DNA of 64,000 nucleotides from Vombatus ursinus (GCF_900497805.2 NW_020947390.1:5964735-6028734), one strand, 5' to 3'. Shown: positions 1 to 11,543, counted from the stretch's first letter. Notes: generated by a model not told the origin, from the letters alone. Translations and numbers: made by a program.

Positions 1-185
1 ATAAACTCCAGGAATTTCCTAATGCCTCTAAGATACAACAAATTTTCTTTAGCTTTTAAAATCTTTAACAATAATGCCAGCTCCCACCTTATAAGTAGCA
101 CTCTAAAGATTAAATTAGGAAAGTATGTGAATTATTCTGTAAACTGTATTCACAGGTGCTGTTATTATTGCCAATCAGCCAAAAA

Positions 186-1478
186 CATTCATTAAGTGCT
201 ACTAATTGTCAGACACTGTGCTAAACCCTAGGATACAATGCAAGGCAACAAGGCTGTTTCTGTTCTCAAAGAGTTGACATTCTAATGGGGGATACAACAT
301 GCAAATGACTACCTGTACAAAAAAAAATGCAGTGGATGAATGGGAGATAATCTTAGAAGGAAGACACTAACATTGCAAAAGAATAAAATAGCTTCTTTGT
401 AGGTAGTGGGATTTTGGCTGAGACTTGAAGGAAGCCAGGAAAGTCAGGATGCAGAAGTGAGAAGGGAGAGCACTCCAGGTTTTGGGGACAGTCAGTGAAA
501 AGGTATTCATTTGGGAGATGGAGTGAGGGACAAGAAGAATGCTAGTGTAGGTAGATCAAAGGGAAGGTGAAAGGAGTAAGTTAAAAGAAGACTGGAAAGG
601 CAGACAGGAGATGGGTTGTAAAGGGTTTTCAATGCAAAATAAAGAATTTTATATTGAATTCTTGGGACAATAGGGATCTATTGGAGTTTTTTGAGTGGAG
701 GTATGTGTGTGTATGACATGAACAGACCTGTACTTTAGGAAGATGGCTTTGGAAGCTGAGTAGAGGATGGACTGGGGTGGAAAGAGATTTGAGGTAGGGA
801 TACCAACAAGTAGGCTCTTGTGATAGTCCCAGCATGCAGTGATGAAGGCCTACGCCAAGGTGGTGGCTATGTGAATGAAGAAAAGGAAACATGAGAGATA
901 TTGTGAAAGCAGAAAAGACAATATATAACAACAGAATGAAGTTTTACTTCTCAGTGAGGCTAAAAAGTCAAAGATGACACCAAGGTGGCCGTCTAGGTGC
1001 TTGGGAAAACATTGGTATTCTCTAAAATAATACCTAAGTTGGTCTGGGGAGAAAGACAATGAGTTCTGTTTTGAATATATTGAGTTTGATATATCTAGGG
1101 GACATCCAATTTAAGATGCCTATATGTAACTGATGATGCAAGACTAGCTCAAGATAAAGACTAGGGATTGATATATAGATCTAAGGATTGTATGCATAGA
1201 GATTCTATTTGAACCTATGCGAGCTGATGTGATCATCAAATAAGCCAATATAAAGAGAGAAGAAAGAGAAGATCTAGGACAGAGTCTTGAAGACCCCCAT
1301 GGTTAATGCACATGATCTGGACAAAGATCCAGAAAAAGGAGACAGAGGGAAAAAAAAGGGTTAGGCAGGAAAATCAGGGAAGAGTAATGTTATAAAAACT
1401 TAGAAGAGGGCATCCAAAGGAAGTGGCAAATTATGAGTGCCAAATGCTTTAGAGACATTGAGAAGGATAAGTATTCTG
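186..1478 (-). mobile_element. L2 LINE, long fragment
   Basis: Antisense copy of an L2 LINE (CR1-like clade). The left end holds the L2 3' tail read backwards (cattaagtgct...actgtgctaaacc), then text typical of the antisense 3' part (gaaggaagccaggaaag, gagagcactccagg, agggatctattggag). The right half, about 1,050-1,470, matches the antisense reverse-transcriptase region (gacatccaatttaagatgcc, gatgtgatcatcaaataagcc). No open frame survives, so it is an old, inactive copy. Confidence 0.75.
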
Positions 1479-1496
1479 AGGCTTCTAAAGTTATCT

Positions 1497-1900
1497 TCCC
1501 TGCCTCATTATAGATGACAGCCTTTCTCTTGCTCTACAATTCTAGCCAAACTAGCCTTCTTAGTGCTCTTCACAAATGATACCCTATCTTCAATCTCTGT
1601 GCCTTTGGACTGGCCTCCTCATATGCCTATAATGTAGTCCCATCACTTCTGCTTCTCACAGAACCCCTTACTTCCCTTACAACTTTGTTCAACCAAGCCC
1701 CTCTTTCTACTTGCTATTATTCCTTTCCCTCCCTAAATTAAGCTACCTTGCATTAATTTGCATTTATTTAATATATACTTACATGTTATCTCCTTCCCTC
1801 AATTTCTTTTCTTCCCTTCTCCCTACCTCCCCAGTCAGGCTCCTTGAGAACAGAGAATATGTCATTTTTGTCTTTATAATCCAAAGGTCCAGTATAATTA
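1497..1900 (+). mobile_element. L2 LINE 3' part
   Basis: Sense-strand L2-like 3' region. It keeps the L2 order: a cytosine-rich stretch with gtgcctttggactggc, then the pre-tail text tcaggctccttgagaacag and cattttgtctttataat. It sits tail to tail with the neighbouring antisense copies. A 120-codon open frame across it is chance, with no recognisable domain. Confidence 0.55.
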
Positions 1901-1904
1901 TTGA

Positions 1905-2510
1905 TAATCAATCATTTAAATATCATTCAATAATTGTTTACTATGAGTCAGGTACTGTGATAAGCACTAGAGATACAAAGAAAAGCAAAAGTAGTGTTCC
2001 TGCCTTCAAGGAGCTCACATTTGAATGCAAGAAACAAAATGTAAATAGCTCAATATGTATAAGAAATTTATAGAGCAGATGGGAGGTAAACACTCAGAAG
2101 GAAGGAACTATAGTGGGAGTTGGGGAAAGAATGGGAAAGGCCTCCTGAAGAAGGTGGGATTTCAACTGAGATTTGAAGAAAGCCAGAAAAACTGAGAGCT
2201 GGAGGTAAGGAGGGAGAGAATTCCAAGCGGGGCGACAACCAATGAAGAGGCTCAGAGTTTGGAGATAAAGTATGATGTTCCAGGAACAGTAAGAAGGCCT
2301 CATTGCTGGTTTGTAGAGATCATGGAGAGGGATAAGTATTAAGCAAAAGGCAGGAATTGAAGGATTATAAAGAGCTATAGCATCCAAACACGATCCTATG
2401 TTACAGCCTGGAGGTAATAGGGATCTATTGGAGTTTATCTAGTGGTAGTGATGGTAGTGGTGAAGGAAAACATAGTTAGTCCTGGTTAGGACCTGGACAT
2501 AAAGGCCTTT
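1905..2510 (-). mobile_element. L2 LINE 3' part, antisense
   Basis: Antisense L2 3' end. From the left it shows the tail (tgtgataagcactagagatac), caaggagctcacatttg, then aaggcctcctgaagaaggtg, gagagaattccaagcg and agggatctattggag, the same order as the first L2 of the window. The minus-strand frame contains the degenerate WNSLPP motif often seen in the L2 3' region. Confidence 0.75.
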
Positions 2511-3074
2511 AAATGACAAACAGAGGAGGCACATGGAAGGTTCTTAACCTTTATGATTAATTGATATGTAGGCACCAAGCACATGTAAATTATCTACAGT
2601 ATATTTTTCATGAGAGTCATGACAAATGCACACTGATTCAAAAACAAGAGTAGGAATTATTAGGTGCTATGTAAAGGATAATGGTTCCTACTAAAACCCA
2701 TGTTTGAACTGGAGCTGAATGCACTTCTAACCTCACATTTTCTCCAGACTCATTTCTTTGATTGAGTATAAGATGTTTTCTTTGTTATGCAGTTAAGCTC
2801 ATCCCTGATCTGCAACAACTTCAGATAAGGAATTTATTAAACCTGAGTTAATTAAAATTCCTGTGTTTAATTCTGCTTAGTTTTTTTTTTCCCTCTCCCA
2901 TGGAATTAATGCTAATGAGACTGAGTGGGAGACTGAACTGTGTGTAAAACAATGCCAAGAAAAATTCAGCCTAGAAAATAAAGAAAACAAAGATGATGTG
3001 GTCTCATACCTAACACTTCCCATGTAAAGAGGAAAAAATAACTATTTTCACTTGAATGTTATCATTATCATTGA
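2511..3074. other. No recognised feature
   Basis: AT-rich sequence with no repeat, gene or RNA that I recognise. Short T- and A-runs only. Confidence 0.4.
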
Positions 3075-3325
3075 GCTAGCTAGTTGGTGAAGTGAAGCCT
3101 GGTGTCAGGAAGACACATGTTCAAATCTGGATCCTGGAAAATCACGTAATTTGCTATCTGCCTCAATTTCCTCATCTATAAAATGGGCATAATAATAAGA
3201 CCTAACTCCCACTATTGTTGAGAGTTTAAAATGAGACATGTAAATTCAATTAAATGCATTAAACAATTATTAAATTAAATATATTAAATAAATGTTGGCC
3301 ACTTGTTATTAATATCATTATTATT
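3075..3325 (+). mobile_element. MIR-type SINE
   Basis: CORE-SINE in sense. It has the tRNA-like head (gaagcctggtgtcaggaag, then gttcaaatctgg as a B-box relic), the conserved core (ctcaatttcctcatctataa aatgggcat) and the L2-like end (taaataaatgttggcc). It carries an AT-rich expanded tail. Confidence 0.75.
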
Positions 3326-3614
3326 TTCTACTAGAATGAAAATGGGAATCCTCTGGGTAGATATGACAATTGTGATAGTGGTCTTCTTTTAAAAATTGTT
3401 TTTAGGTGAATAGAACCTGACAGAAATGTTTCATTAGTCTTAAGCTAACTGGTTAATTTTAAAGAAGTAGGGAGAGTGTATTGGGTGTCAACATAGGGTT
3501 TTCTTCAGGGAGTGCTTAATCTGTGGAAACCAGTGTATACTTTGGAAACTAGGAGGAGACAGCAGATACACCTCACCCTTTTTGAAAGCTCTGGTCATTC
3601 TGACATACATTGGA
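3326..3614. other. No recognised feature
   Basis: Unassigned AT-rich sequence between two SINEs. I see nothing in it. Confidence 0.4.
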
Positions 3615-3800
3615 TTTTTGATCATAGTATCATAATTTTAGAGCTGTGAGGTAACTTGAGGTTACCTACGACAAACCTCTCATTTTGTGGAACAGGAAAT
3701 TGAGGCTGGAGAGGTCATATAGTTAGAAAGTAGCAGAATCAGGATTTGAACCCAGATCTTAGAACTTCAATTCTAGAAATCTTTCCACTGAATCTCAGAA
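3615..3800 (-). mobile_element. THER1/MIR-type SINE
   Basis: Antisense CORE-SINE of the THER1 kind: atcatagtatcataattttagagctg, then cattttgtggaacaggaaattgagg (core) and gatttgaacccagatctt, which is the reversed B-box region. About 185 bp, strongly diverged. Confidence 0.7.
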
Positions 3801-4639
3801 ATTACAAGGTGTTAGAGAGGATAACTCTATTATCCTCTTCCAGATTAATCTCACAGGACCATTTTGAATATCCCTCTGGTTTATCATTAGCATTATTTTT
3901 AGAAATGAGATAGGAAATGGACTTTCTTCCTCTTCATTGCTCTTGAGGCTCCATTCCTGACTCTCCAGACTTTCTCTATAATAACCTTCTCACCTTGGAA
4001 GTTCATTTTGTCCCTGAAAGCCCTTCTTCTGACTGGTCAGTTTCTCCCAGAATCTCCCAGGCTAGTCTTTGCTTTATTCTTCTCCTGCTCTGCTCCTCTC
4101 TCTCCAGACATTCTACACAAGGTGTTAAACTATTAAAATAAATAAAAATACAATGCAACGTAGATAACATTAATTTGTGTTTTGTTTTGTTTTTTTTTAG
4201 GTCAACATGCACCTTAGGGATCCATTTCTATTTGAGTTTGACATCATTGTTCTTCAGTATGGCACAGCAGCCTTCTTACCATGGTAGTTTGCTGTGCCCT
4301 ACAACCTGGAGTTTCATTGATACCCCTGTGGCTCCTTCCTCTGACTGGCAATTTCCTTGCAGAACCTCCATTTTAAGGAAAGTACATAGGCCAACCATGC
4401 CTTCATTCTTCTCTAACTCTCTTAAATAAAAATTATATTTATAACCAAATCAATTGAAATAATAGGAAGCTCACTTCCCAACAATGTAATCAATTGCATT
4501 ATTAGATAACTATGATCATTAGCAAGTTCTTCACATCTCTATATCATGCTTCCTCCACTGCAGACATAATCGTCACCTCCCTCTCACTGAAAACTTAGAC
4601 TTTACCTCTGCAAATCCAGTCTGATCAATGAGCTTTGGC
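3801..4639. other. No recognised feature
   Basis: Unique-looking sequence. Two short open frames (69 and 84 codons) overlap here, on opposite strands. They lack domains and splice context, so I do not call a gene. Confidence 0.4.
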
Positions 4640-4832
4640 CTCATCTTGTCCCAAAGCAGACCTCCACACCATTTTCCTGCCACCTCCATACTATACCACC
4701 ACAAATATATCCCACTTCTTTCCATCTCCCTTTTATGTATTATATTCACCATTAAAATGTAAGCTGTTTGAAATCAGACTGCTTGTATATGTTTTCCTAA
4801 TGTTTAGCATAGTGCCTGGCATATAATAAGCA

Positions 4833-4834
<2 letters not shown>
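4640..4834 (+). mobile_element. L2 LINE 3' end
   Basis: Sense L2 tail: attaaaatgtaagctgtttg, a degenerate 'stretch of residues before the tail' text, then agcatagtgcctggcatat and aataagcact. The tail runs straight into the microsatellite that follows. Confidence 0.6.
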
Positions 4835-4879
<45 letters not shown>

Positions 4880-4912
4880 CACATATATGTGTGTGTGTGT
4901 GTGCATGTGTGT
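4835..4912. repeat. Compound microsatellite (TC)n(TA)n(TG)n
   Basis: About 16 TC units, then TA and TG runs. It directly follows an L2 tail and probably grew from it. Confidence 0.9.
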
Positions 4913-5059
4913 ATTCCTGTAGTGTGTGAAGAACTCAGTATCATTAACTAACCTCCAATCATTTGTCTTAGTTCTTTCTTCCTTGAATCACGAAGAATTA
5001 ATATAATATGTCTTCCATATGATAACACCATAAATCTCCAAAAAATAGCTATTATGTTT

Positions 5060-5360
5060 CCTCTTTCCCCCTTATATCACCTTCAAACTCTTCCTTGAAT
5101 GATGGCTTGAATTGATTACATCATCTTGGTCACCATCCCCTAAAGTTAGGAACTGGATACAATACTCCAAATATGAATTGAATAGCGCAAAAATACAATA
5201 GAAAAAATAGAGTAGAAATTACTCCTTATGGGTCTATATATAAATTAATAATGACTGTTCTACCATTCACTGTTCTGCTAAGGGCCACAAAGTCTTGGAT
5301 GACTTGAGTCTGCATATTCATTAGCCTAATGAGCAGCCATCCTTCCCTTTCAGAACAATC
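5060..5360 (-). mobile_element. L3/CR1 LINE relic
   Basis: Looks like the antisense ORF2 end of a mammalian L3 (CR1 clade): ggtcaccatcccctaaag, then aactggatacaatactccaa, matching the usual 'rival to gttgccctcc ... gaactggacacagtactcca' text. Very diverged and short. Confidence 0.4.
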
Positions 5361-5875
5361 TAAAGGAAATATATCTTTTGGAAAAACAAACAAGCAATAA
5401 CAACAAAACAGCTTTCCTTGGCCTCCTTAGAATTTTCCTTCTAAAACTGACTTTCTCTGTGAGTTTCTTAATGGATCTATCCTCTCATTTCTGGTATTCT
5501 TCCCATAGATTTTACTTTTTAGTTTCTTAGGTGGAAACAATAAGCTTTCTCAGTTTTTCTATTGCCTCTACTTATGTTAATGCCAAAGAACCTCTTCTAG
5601 GGGACAATGTCTGGAATGACCTAGAAATTTGGCTTTTAAAAAAATACCAGACTTACTTTCATAAACAAACAAGATAGATCAAATAAAATTACTCAGACAC
5701 TTGATATACACAAATTACATGAATTTTCTTTCATGATGATTCCATGTAAGATGTGAATAATTTTTCCACTTGTATGTACAAAGAGATGATATATTGAATC
5801 TGAGCTCTAAGAAAATCTAAAAGGTCATTTGGTTCAGAATATTTATTCCATTTGTGAAGGACTGTTTTTCAGATA
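5361..5875. other. No recognised feature
   Basis: AT-rich, no repeat recognised and no open frame of interest. Confidence 0.4.
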
Positions 5876-5880
5876 GAGTA

Positions 5881-5986
5881 TTTATTAATCACTGACTATA
5901 TGCCAGGCACTGTATTCAGTTTTATGAACTATGTCGCATAGGTTGATTAATTTAGAGTACCTGGCATATAGTCAGTGCTTAATAAA
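5881..5986. repeat. Inverted pair of L2/MIR tails, 30-bp arms
   Basis: Two short L2/MIR-type 3' tails face each other. The arms at 5,881-5,910 and 5,957-5,986 pair at 28 of 30 positions across a 46-base spacer. The shared text is the tail core ctggcatatagtcagtg with taataaa. A transcript of either strand could fold into a long hairpin. Confidence 0.85.
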
Positions 5987-6009
5987 TTCTGGTTAAATGA
6001 TGAATTACT

Positions 6010-6125
6010 TCAGCCTAATAAGGAACTTTAGAGTTTGTATAATCTAACCATTTCATTTTACAGATGACAAAAATGAAGACCAGAGAAATTCAGTGATTTG
6101 CCTAAGCTCACACAACTAGTAAATA
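6010..6125 (-). mobile_element. MIR/THER1 SINE fragment
   Basis: Antisense core: cattttacagatgacaaaaatgaag, then cagtgatttgcctaagctcacacaactagtaaat in pieces that match the MIR core and tRNA-related part. Fragment only. Confidence 0.65.
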
Positions 6126-6129
6126 GCTA

Positions 6130-6565
6130 AACTAGTCAATCAATCAGCAAACAATATTAAGCACTTACCATATGCCTGGAGTTAATGTGTTAAGTTCTGG
6201 AGATGCAAAGAAAAAGTAAAACAATCTCTGCCCTCAAGGATCTTACATTCCATTTGTGGAGACAACAATACATATATAGGTTTATACAAGATACACACAA
6301 AGTAGATACAAAGTAATGTTAAGGGGGAAGATAACAGATGCTGTGGGAACCAGGAAAGGTCTCCTCTAGCAGGTGGCACTTGAGCTAGCATTAAAGGATG
6401 ATGGGAATTCTAGAATGTGAGATGAGGAGCAGCTAGTGGAATAACATGGAAATAAGAGATCAAGAATTATGTATGAGAAACAGCACATAGGTCAGTATGG
6501 CTGGACCATACTGTGTGGGGAAGGGAATACTGGGTAATAAGACAAGAAAGTTAGAAAAGGGAGCC
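6130..6565 (-). mobile_element. L2 LINE 3' part, antisense
   Basis: Antisense L2: tail with aatattaagcacttaccata, ctctgccctcaaggatcttac, caggaaaggtctcctctagc and acttgagctagcatt, in the L2 order. No open frame. Confidence 0.7.
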
Positions 6566-6617
6566 TCATCTTCTCATTTGGTAGCCCTGTTAAGAAAAAA
6601 AAAAGAAAAAGAAAAGA

Positions 6618-6965
6618 AAGTAAAATCTTAGCAATCTGTTATGACCACTTCTTGAGGAAATCATGTTGGCCCTCTGTAATCACTATTTCCTTTTCTATTC
6701 ATCCACTAATCATCTCTTTAATGAAACATTATTGAGATTCCCCAGGAATCCAAATCAAACTCACTGACATACAACTTGTAGATTCATTTTTTTCCCTTCC
6801 TTTTCTTGAAAATCTGGGCAATATTTATCGTTTTCCAGGGTCTAATTCATCTGATGACTTGAATTCATTAAAGTGACTAGATATTTTCTTAAATGTCCTT
6901 ATTTATCTTATTTATAAGAACTTCTTAATTATTTTTGTTCTCCTATTTTCATCAAAAAAGTACAT
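6618..6965 (-). mobile_element. L3/CR1 LINE relic
   Basis: Antisense L3 ORF2: atcatgttggccctctgtaatc, tttaatgaaacattattgag, atcaaactcactgac and ttcttgaaaatctgggcaa, all in the order seen in L3 (antisense of the palm-to-thumb region of the reverse transcriptase). Degenerate. Confidence 0.6.
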
Positions 6966-7395
6966 TTTCCTTGGAAGAGAAAACAGAAACAAAATAAGAA
7001 TCCCATTTTCAAAATCTTGGAAAAATCATGGGTTTTATTATGACTAAAAGAATAAAAAGGCCATCAATAAAACACCAATATTTACCATCTCAAGTTGTGG
7101 TTTCCAAACTCTACAAAATCTGTGCAGAAACTACACAGGCATGGAGGATGTTTTTGATGAAAAGGTGAAAGAGGAATATTTAAACATTTGCAAAATGGCA
7201 CCTAAAAGTCTCTCTATCTGGCCGTCCCAGTTTCATGTGTCCAAAATCTTTCCATAAGATTCTTTTAAAGATGACTCAATATAGATAACTTTTTCAGTGA
7301 CCCTATGATTATCAAGACTAAATTAGACATAAAACAGGGAGAATTATGCACATTGAAGGTGTCAATGCCATGAAGGATGTCTAGGTCAAACAGTT
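6966..7395. other. No recognised feature
   Basis: Quiet AT-rich sequence. Ends in a T-run with ttttttttta just before a possible RTE relic. Confidence 0.35.
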
Positions 7396-7990
7396 TCTTT
7401 TTTCTTTTTTTTTTAATAGATAGAGAAATCTTCAGATGATCCTGTTTGCAGATGGCATTGTACTGATAGCATCAAACTTTATTGTTTGTGTTATGTAACT
7501 CATCATCATCAAAAATAAAATTATTAATTATCATTTAGCCCTGGAGCCTTGCAGAGCTTCCTAAATTAGATACATAATCACTGAAGAGCTTAGCCTATTT
7601 GAATAGGACAGACCAAGTGGACAAAAACTGTTGTCCAGATAAGTAACAATGGAGAAACAATAAATGCATATGTAGTTTAAACATTAATTATCTATGTATC
7701 TATCTATCTAAAATAGCTGCTGTGTATAAACAAGTAAGTAAGCCCACAATTCAATAGGAGAATGGGCAGGATTACATTTGGAATATTCACAGTGTTTTCA
7801 ATGACTCTAAGCTTCTCCTCAAACCAAAAGTCCATCTCTTTGGCAATTAATACTCATCTAGTGATTTTAGAACTGAATTTACTGAATGTAAACTGCTTTT
7901 CTCTTCTAAAAGAAAATATTCTCTTTCAGGAAAATCAGGAAATAAAGTTATGTTTGAATATTATCCAAAATGTTAATAAATATAAGAAAG
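7396..7990 (+). mobile_element. Possible RTE-clade LINE relic
   Basis: At 7,431-7,486 one frame reads NLQMILFADGIVLIASNF, which resembles the reverse-transcriptase catalytic block (FADD, here FADG). About 290 bases on, at 7,757-7,790, a frame reads RRMGRITFGIF, like the RRI..GW..FGKL motif that follows it in RTE elements. Order and rough spacing fit, the rest does not read. RTE is the expected partner of the Mar1-type SINEs here. A chance match is possible. Confidence 0.35.
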
Positions 7991-8214
7991 GTTTTATTGG
8001 GCTTTAGACACATTATTTAAATAAATTGCCACATGGCACCTAGGTTCTAGTTATATAGTCTTAATCACCAAGCCTTGCTAGGAAGGGAGATAAACACTTG
8101 TAGGAGATAGAATAGCAGAAATTCTTGTTCAGAAATGGGTTAGACTAGATCTATGACCTCCAGAAACAAATCCAGCATTCTTAACAATATGCAACCAAAA
8201 TTAAAATATATAGA

Positions 8215-8462
8215 CATAGGTTTATATCATTTTTCAGTCATATCTAACACTTTGTGATCCCATTTGGGGTCTTCTTGACAAAGATACTGGAGCGGTTTGC
8301 CATTTCCTTCTCCAGTTCATTTTACAGATGAGGAAATGGAGGCAAACAATAGCAGTTGACTTGCCTGGGATCACTCAGTTAGTAAGTGTCTGAGTCCAGA
8401 TTTGAACTCAGGTTTTCCTGACTCCAGGTCTGGCACACTATCCACCGTGCCACTTACTTGTC
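8215..8462 (-). mobile_element. Mar1-type tRNA SINE
   Basis: Antisense copy. From the left: RTE-like tail read backwards (tttttcagtcatatctaac), then ggagcggtttgccatttcc, core cattttacagatgaggaaa, and the tRNA-like head ending ctatccaccgtgccact. About 245 bp and nearly full length. Confidence 0.85.
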
Positions 8463-8467
8463 CAAAA

Positions 8468-8640
8468 AGAGACTCTAGTGATCATCTAATTCAATCCACT
8501 CCTTTTACGGATTAGGATACTGTGGCATTGGTAAGTTTAAGTGAATTGCACCTATACCAAGTGGCAAAGTAAAGACCAGAACCTTGGTTTCTTGATGACC
8601 TACCCAGTGATCTTTGCCATTGCACACCTTGAATAATGAA
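8468..8640 (-). mobile_element. THER1/MIR-type SINE
   Basis: Antisense: gactctagtgatcatctaat, ttttacggattaggatactg and tgatctttgccattgcacac. Diverged. It lies directly next to the Mar1-type copy. Confidence 0.55.
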
Positions 8641-9420
8641 CTAATATTTAATTTATTTCACAAAATGTGTCCAGAAAAAATTCAGCTACAAATGGCTAAC
8701 AATCCAATACTATGAGAAATGATTTAATAGTCTTGCTACTTGAATTTCAGAACACTGTTTGAGCTTCCTCATGAGGAACACTTCTTAGCCCTCCCTCCTG
8801 TCATTTGTTGCCTAGTCCTGCATGAATGGTGCCAATGAACAAGCCATTCTCCTAATCGAATCAAACAGGAGTATTTGCAAGAAGCTATCTACTTCTCTAG
8901 ACAGTCAGTCCCCTCCTGTCAGTCAGCCAGCCTGCCTTGTGTAACAGATTGTTAATGAGTTACAGCTACAGGAAATCAGTCTTATTAATTCAGTATAATA
9001 GGTCCCTGGAGATAAAATATTTCTATCAGCCTCTTATTTTTAACTGTCAGCAAATAGTCACCCTAGTTATTATAATTATATATGCGTATTTTGTTGACAT
9101 TGTATGGAATGTTAATACAGGATTGGCTAAATTTAATTAGCCTTTTAATATTACAGCAAAAGCTTTAGTTTAAGCAACAGGAAGCTTACATTTAATCTTT
9201 AGCTCTTGATGAGGTTTTCATCCATTCACTTGGTCATCTCTTCTGTAAATGTTTGTTCAATTGAGTTAACAAAATAGTTACTATTTAGATGAATTGCACA
9301 AAAATGAAAAACTCATATCTGGATTTTCTTATGTTGGTCTTATTTTATGAATAAAGTTCAGGTTAGGTTGCTAAGCAATACAAGTATATAAGCATCTGTC
9401 TATTCTCCCTTACTAGAACA
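8641..9420. other. Unique AT-rich block, possible conserved element
   Basis: No repeat for about 780 bp, unusual here. It is rich in TAAT/ATTA words, densest at 9,050-9,180 (ttaatacagg, aaatttaattagcc, ttttaatatt). That texture is common in developmental enhancers, but only alignment to other species can tell. A 67-codon frame (8,937-9,140) lacks coding features. Confidence 0.3.
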
Positions 9421-9685
9421 GGTAATAGCTAACATTTATATAGCATTTACTATGTGGTAGGCATTGTGCTAAGCACTTCATAATTATTAACTCATTTGAT
9501 CTTCACAACAACCCTGGGAAATAGGTACTATTATTGCCCTCATTTTACAGATGAAGGAACTGAGGCAAATATGATAAGTTACTTGCCCAGGGTCACATGG
9601 CTAGTCAGTGTCTGAAGCTACATTTGAATTCAGGTTTTCCTCACTCCAGGCCTGGCCCTTTATCCACTGTACCACCTCACTGCTT
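9421..9685 (-). mobile_element. MIR SINE, near full length
   Basis: Antisense MIR with all parts: taacatttatatagcattta, aggcattgtgctaagcactt, catttgatcttcacaacaac, cattttacagatgaagg, acttgcccagggtcacatgg and ttatccactgtaccacc. About 265 bp. Confidence 0.9.
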
Positions 9686-9969
9686 TTTATCATATACTCC
9701 TAAGAACACAGTCAGATAGACAGACAGACAACCCTGTATCACTCATAGCACTAAATTTAATGCCTTGCCCCACAAAGGTGATCAATAATTATTTTTTAGT
9801 TTAGTGGAGGGGGTTTCAGAGTAATATATGACAATTTGTTTGTATTCATGATACTTAACACATGCTGCCTTTATCACATCAATATGATTACCCAATACAA
9901 TCCCTAAAGCTAACTTAATGGCAGAGACTGAGGGCCTCATACATCTTTGCATTACACTCCCTCACCCTG

Positions 9970-10793
9970 TACATACTTGAATTGTTTCTTTCTGCTTGTA
10001 ATATTTTCTCCTTGATCTGGGAACTCTGGAATTTGGCTACAATATTCCTAGGAGTTTTCCTTTGGGGATCTCTTTCAAGAGAAGATTGGTGGATTCTTTC
10101 AATCTCTATTTTGCCGTCTGGTTCTAAAATATCAGGGCAGTTTTCCTGTATACTTTCTTGAAAGATGATGTCTAGCCTCTTTGTTTTGATCATGGCTTTC
10201 AGATAGTCCAATAATTTTTAAATTCTCCCTCCTGGATCTATTTTCTGGGTCAATTGTTTTTCCAATGAGATATTTCACATTGTTTTCTAATTTTTCATTC
10301 TTTTGGATTTGTTTTACAGTGTTTTGATTTCTCATAAAGTCACTAACTTTAATTGCTCTATTCTAATTTTTAAGGAAGTATTTTCTTCAGTAATCTTTTG
10401 GACTTCCTTTTCCATTTGTCCAATTTTGCTTTTTAGGGCATTCTTTTCTTCATTGGCTTTTTGGACATCTTTTGCCATTTGGGTTAGGCTATTTTTTAAG
10501 GTGTTATTTATTTCAGTATTTTTTTGGGTCTCCTTTAGCAAGCTGTTAACTTGCTTGTCATGATTTTCTTGCATCACTCTCATTTCTCTTCCCAGTTTTT
10601 CCTCTACTTCTCTTACTTGCTTCTCAAAATCCCTTTCGAGCTCTTCCAAGGCCTGGGACTGATTCATATTTTTCTTGGAAGTTTTGGATGTAGGAGCTCT
10701 GACTTTGTTTTCTTCTTCTAGTTGTATGTTTTGATCTTCTTTGTCACCAAAGTAAGATAATATAGTCTGACTCTTTTTGCGCTGCTTGTTCAT
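9970..10793 (-). pseudogene. L1 ORF1p remnant
   Basis: Broken L1 ORF1 (RNA-binding chaperone of the L1 particle). Start chosen at the MNKQ methionine. Residues 1-154 run to about 10,332, with a heptad-rich coiled coil (EELERDFEKQVREVEEKL and on). A frameshift near 10,330 leads to a block with NRSRRENLKIIGL, which begins the RRM. A second near 10,200 leads to a block with IERIH and RKTPRNIVAKF, the end of the RRM and start of the C-terminal domain. The rest of the C-terminal domain is lost. Frame breaks make it nonfunctional. Confidence 0.85.
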
Positions 10794-11522
10794 GATCCCA
10801 ACCAATTACTTGTTAAGGTAAAAGTCTGTTTACAATGTGGAGAATGTACTGTCCCAAGCTTCAGGGGTTTGTACAGCTGTTTTCAGAGATACTTCTAGGG
10901 ACCTGAAAGGTGTCAGTTCTTCCAAGGTGCTAGGATAAGGGGTGAGATGTTTCCTCTCCATTGCCACAACAAGCTCTACCATGCCAGTGCTCCTCCTCAC
11001 CCCCGGAATTCCCCTCAGAACTGTGACCCAGATCCAAGCATGGGCAAAGCAAGAGATTCTTGCCTCAGCCCTGGCAAAGAGATTCTTGCAATTCCCCTCT
11101 GATCAGCCACTCAATTCCCCCTCAGTCTATGGGCCGGAAGCTCAGAAGGCAGCCGCTGCCCTCAGGGCAGTTGAGATCTAGCTTCTTCTCTCACAACAGA
11201 CACAGACTTTTCCCACTGACCTTGTAAGTTGTCTTTGGTGTTCGTGGGTTGAGAAGTCTGGAAACCACCACAGCTGCCAGCGATTCAGTCCTCTGAGGCC
11301 TGCTCCAGGTTCGCTGCAGCCTGCTCACCCATGCCAAACTGCGTTCCTCTCCCTGCCCGGCGCGATATACCTTTCCAATCAGTCATCCAGGTTGTCTTGG
11401 GCTGGAAATTTGTTTTACTCTGTTTTTTTGTGGGTTCTGCTGCTTTAGAATTTGTTTTGAGCCATTTTTATAGGTATTTGGAAGGGTTTAGGGGAGAGCT
11501 CTAGCAAGTCACTGCTTTCCCT

Positions 11523-11534
11523 CCGCCATCTTGG
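11523..11534 (-). promoter_or_regulatory. YY1-type site in L1 5' UTR
   Basis: ccgccatcttgg on the plus strand, so ccaagatggcgg in the L1 sense, some 20 bases inside the 5' end. In human L1 a YY1 site at the same place sets the transcription start. Function here is inferred. Confidence 0.6.
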
Positions 11535-11543
11535 CTCAGCGTG

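Noticed and set aside
1711-2073. 120-codon frame
   Set aside because: It crosses the join of two L2 copies of opposite sense.
10332-10805. 157-codon open frame with coiled coil, as a host protein
   Set aside because: It is the N-terminal part of L1 ORF1, preceded by the L1 5' UTR and followed by the broken L1 RNA-binding domain.
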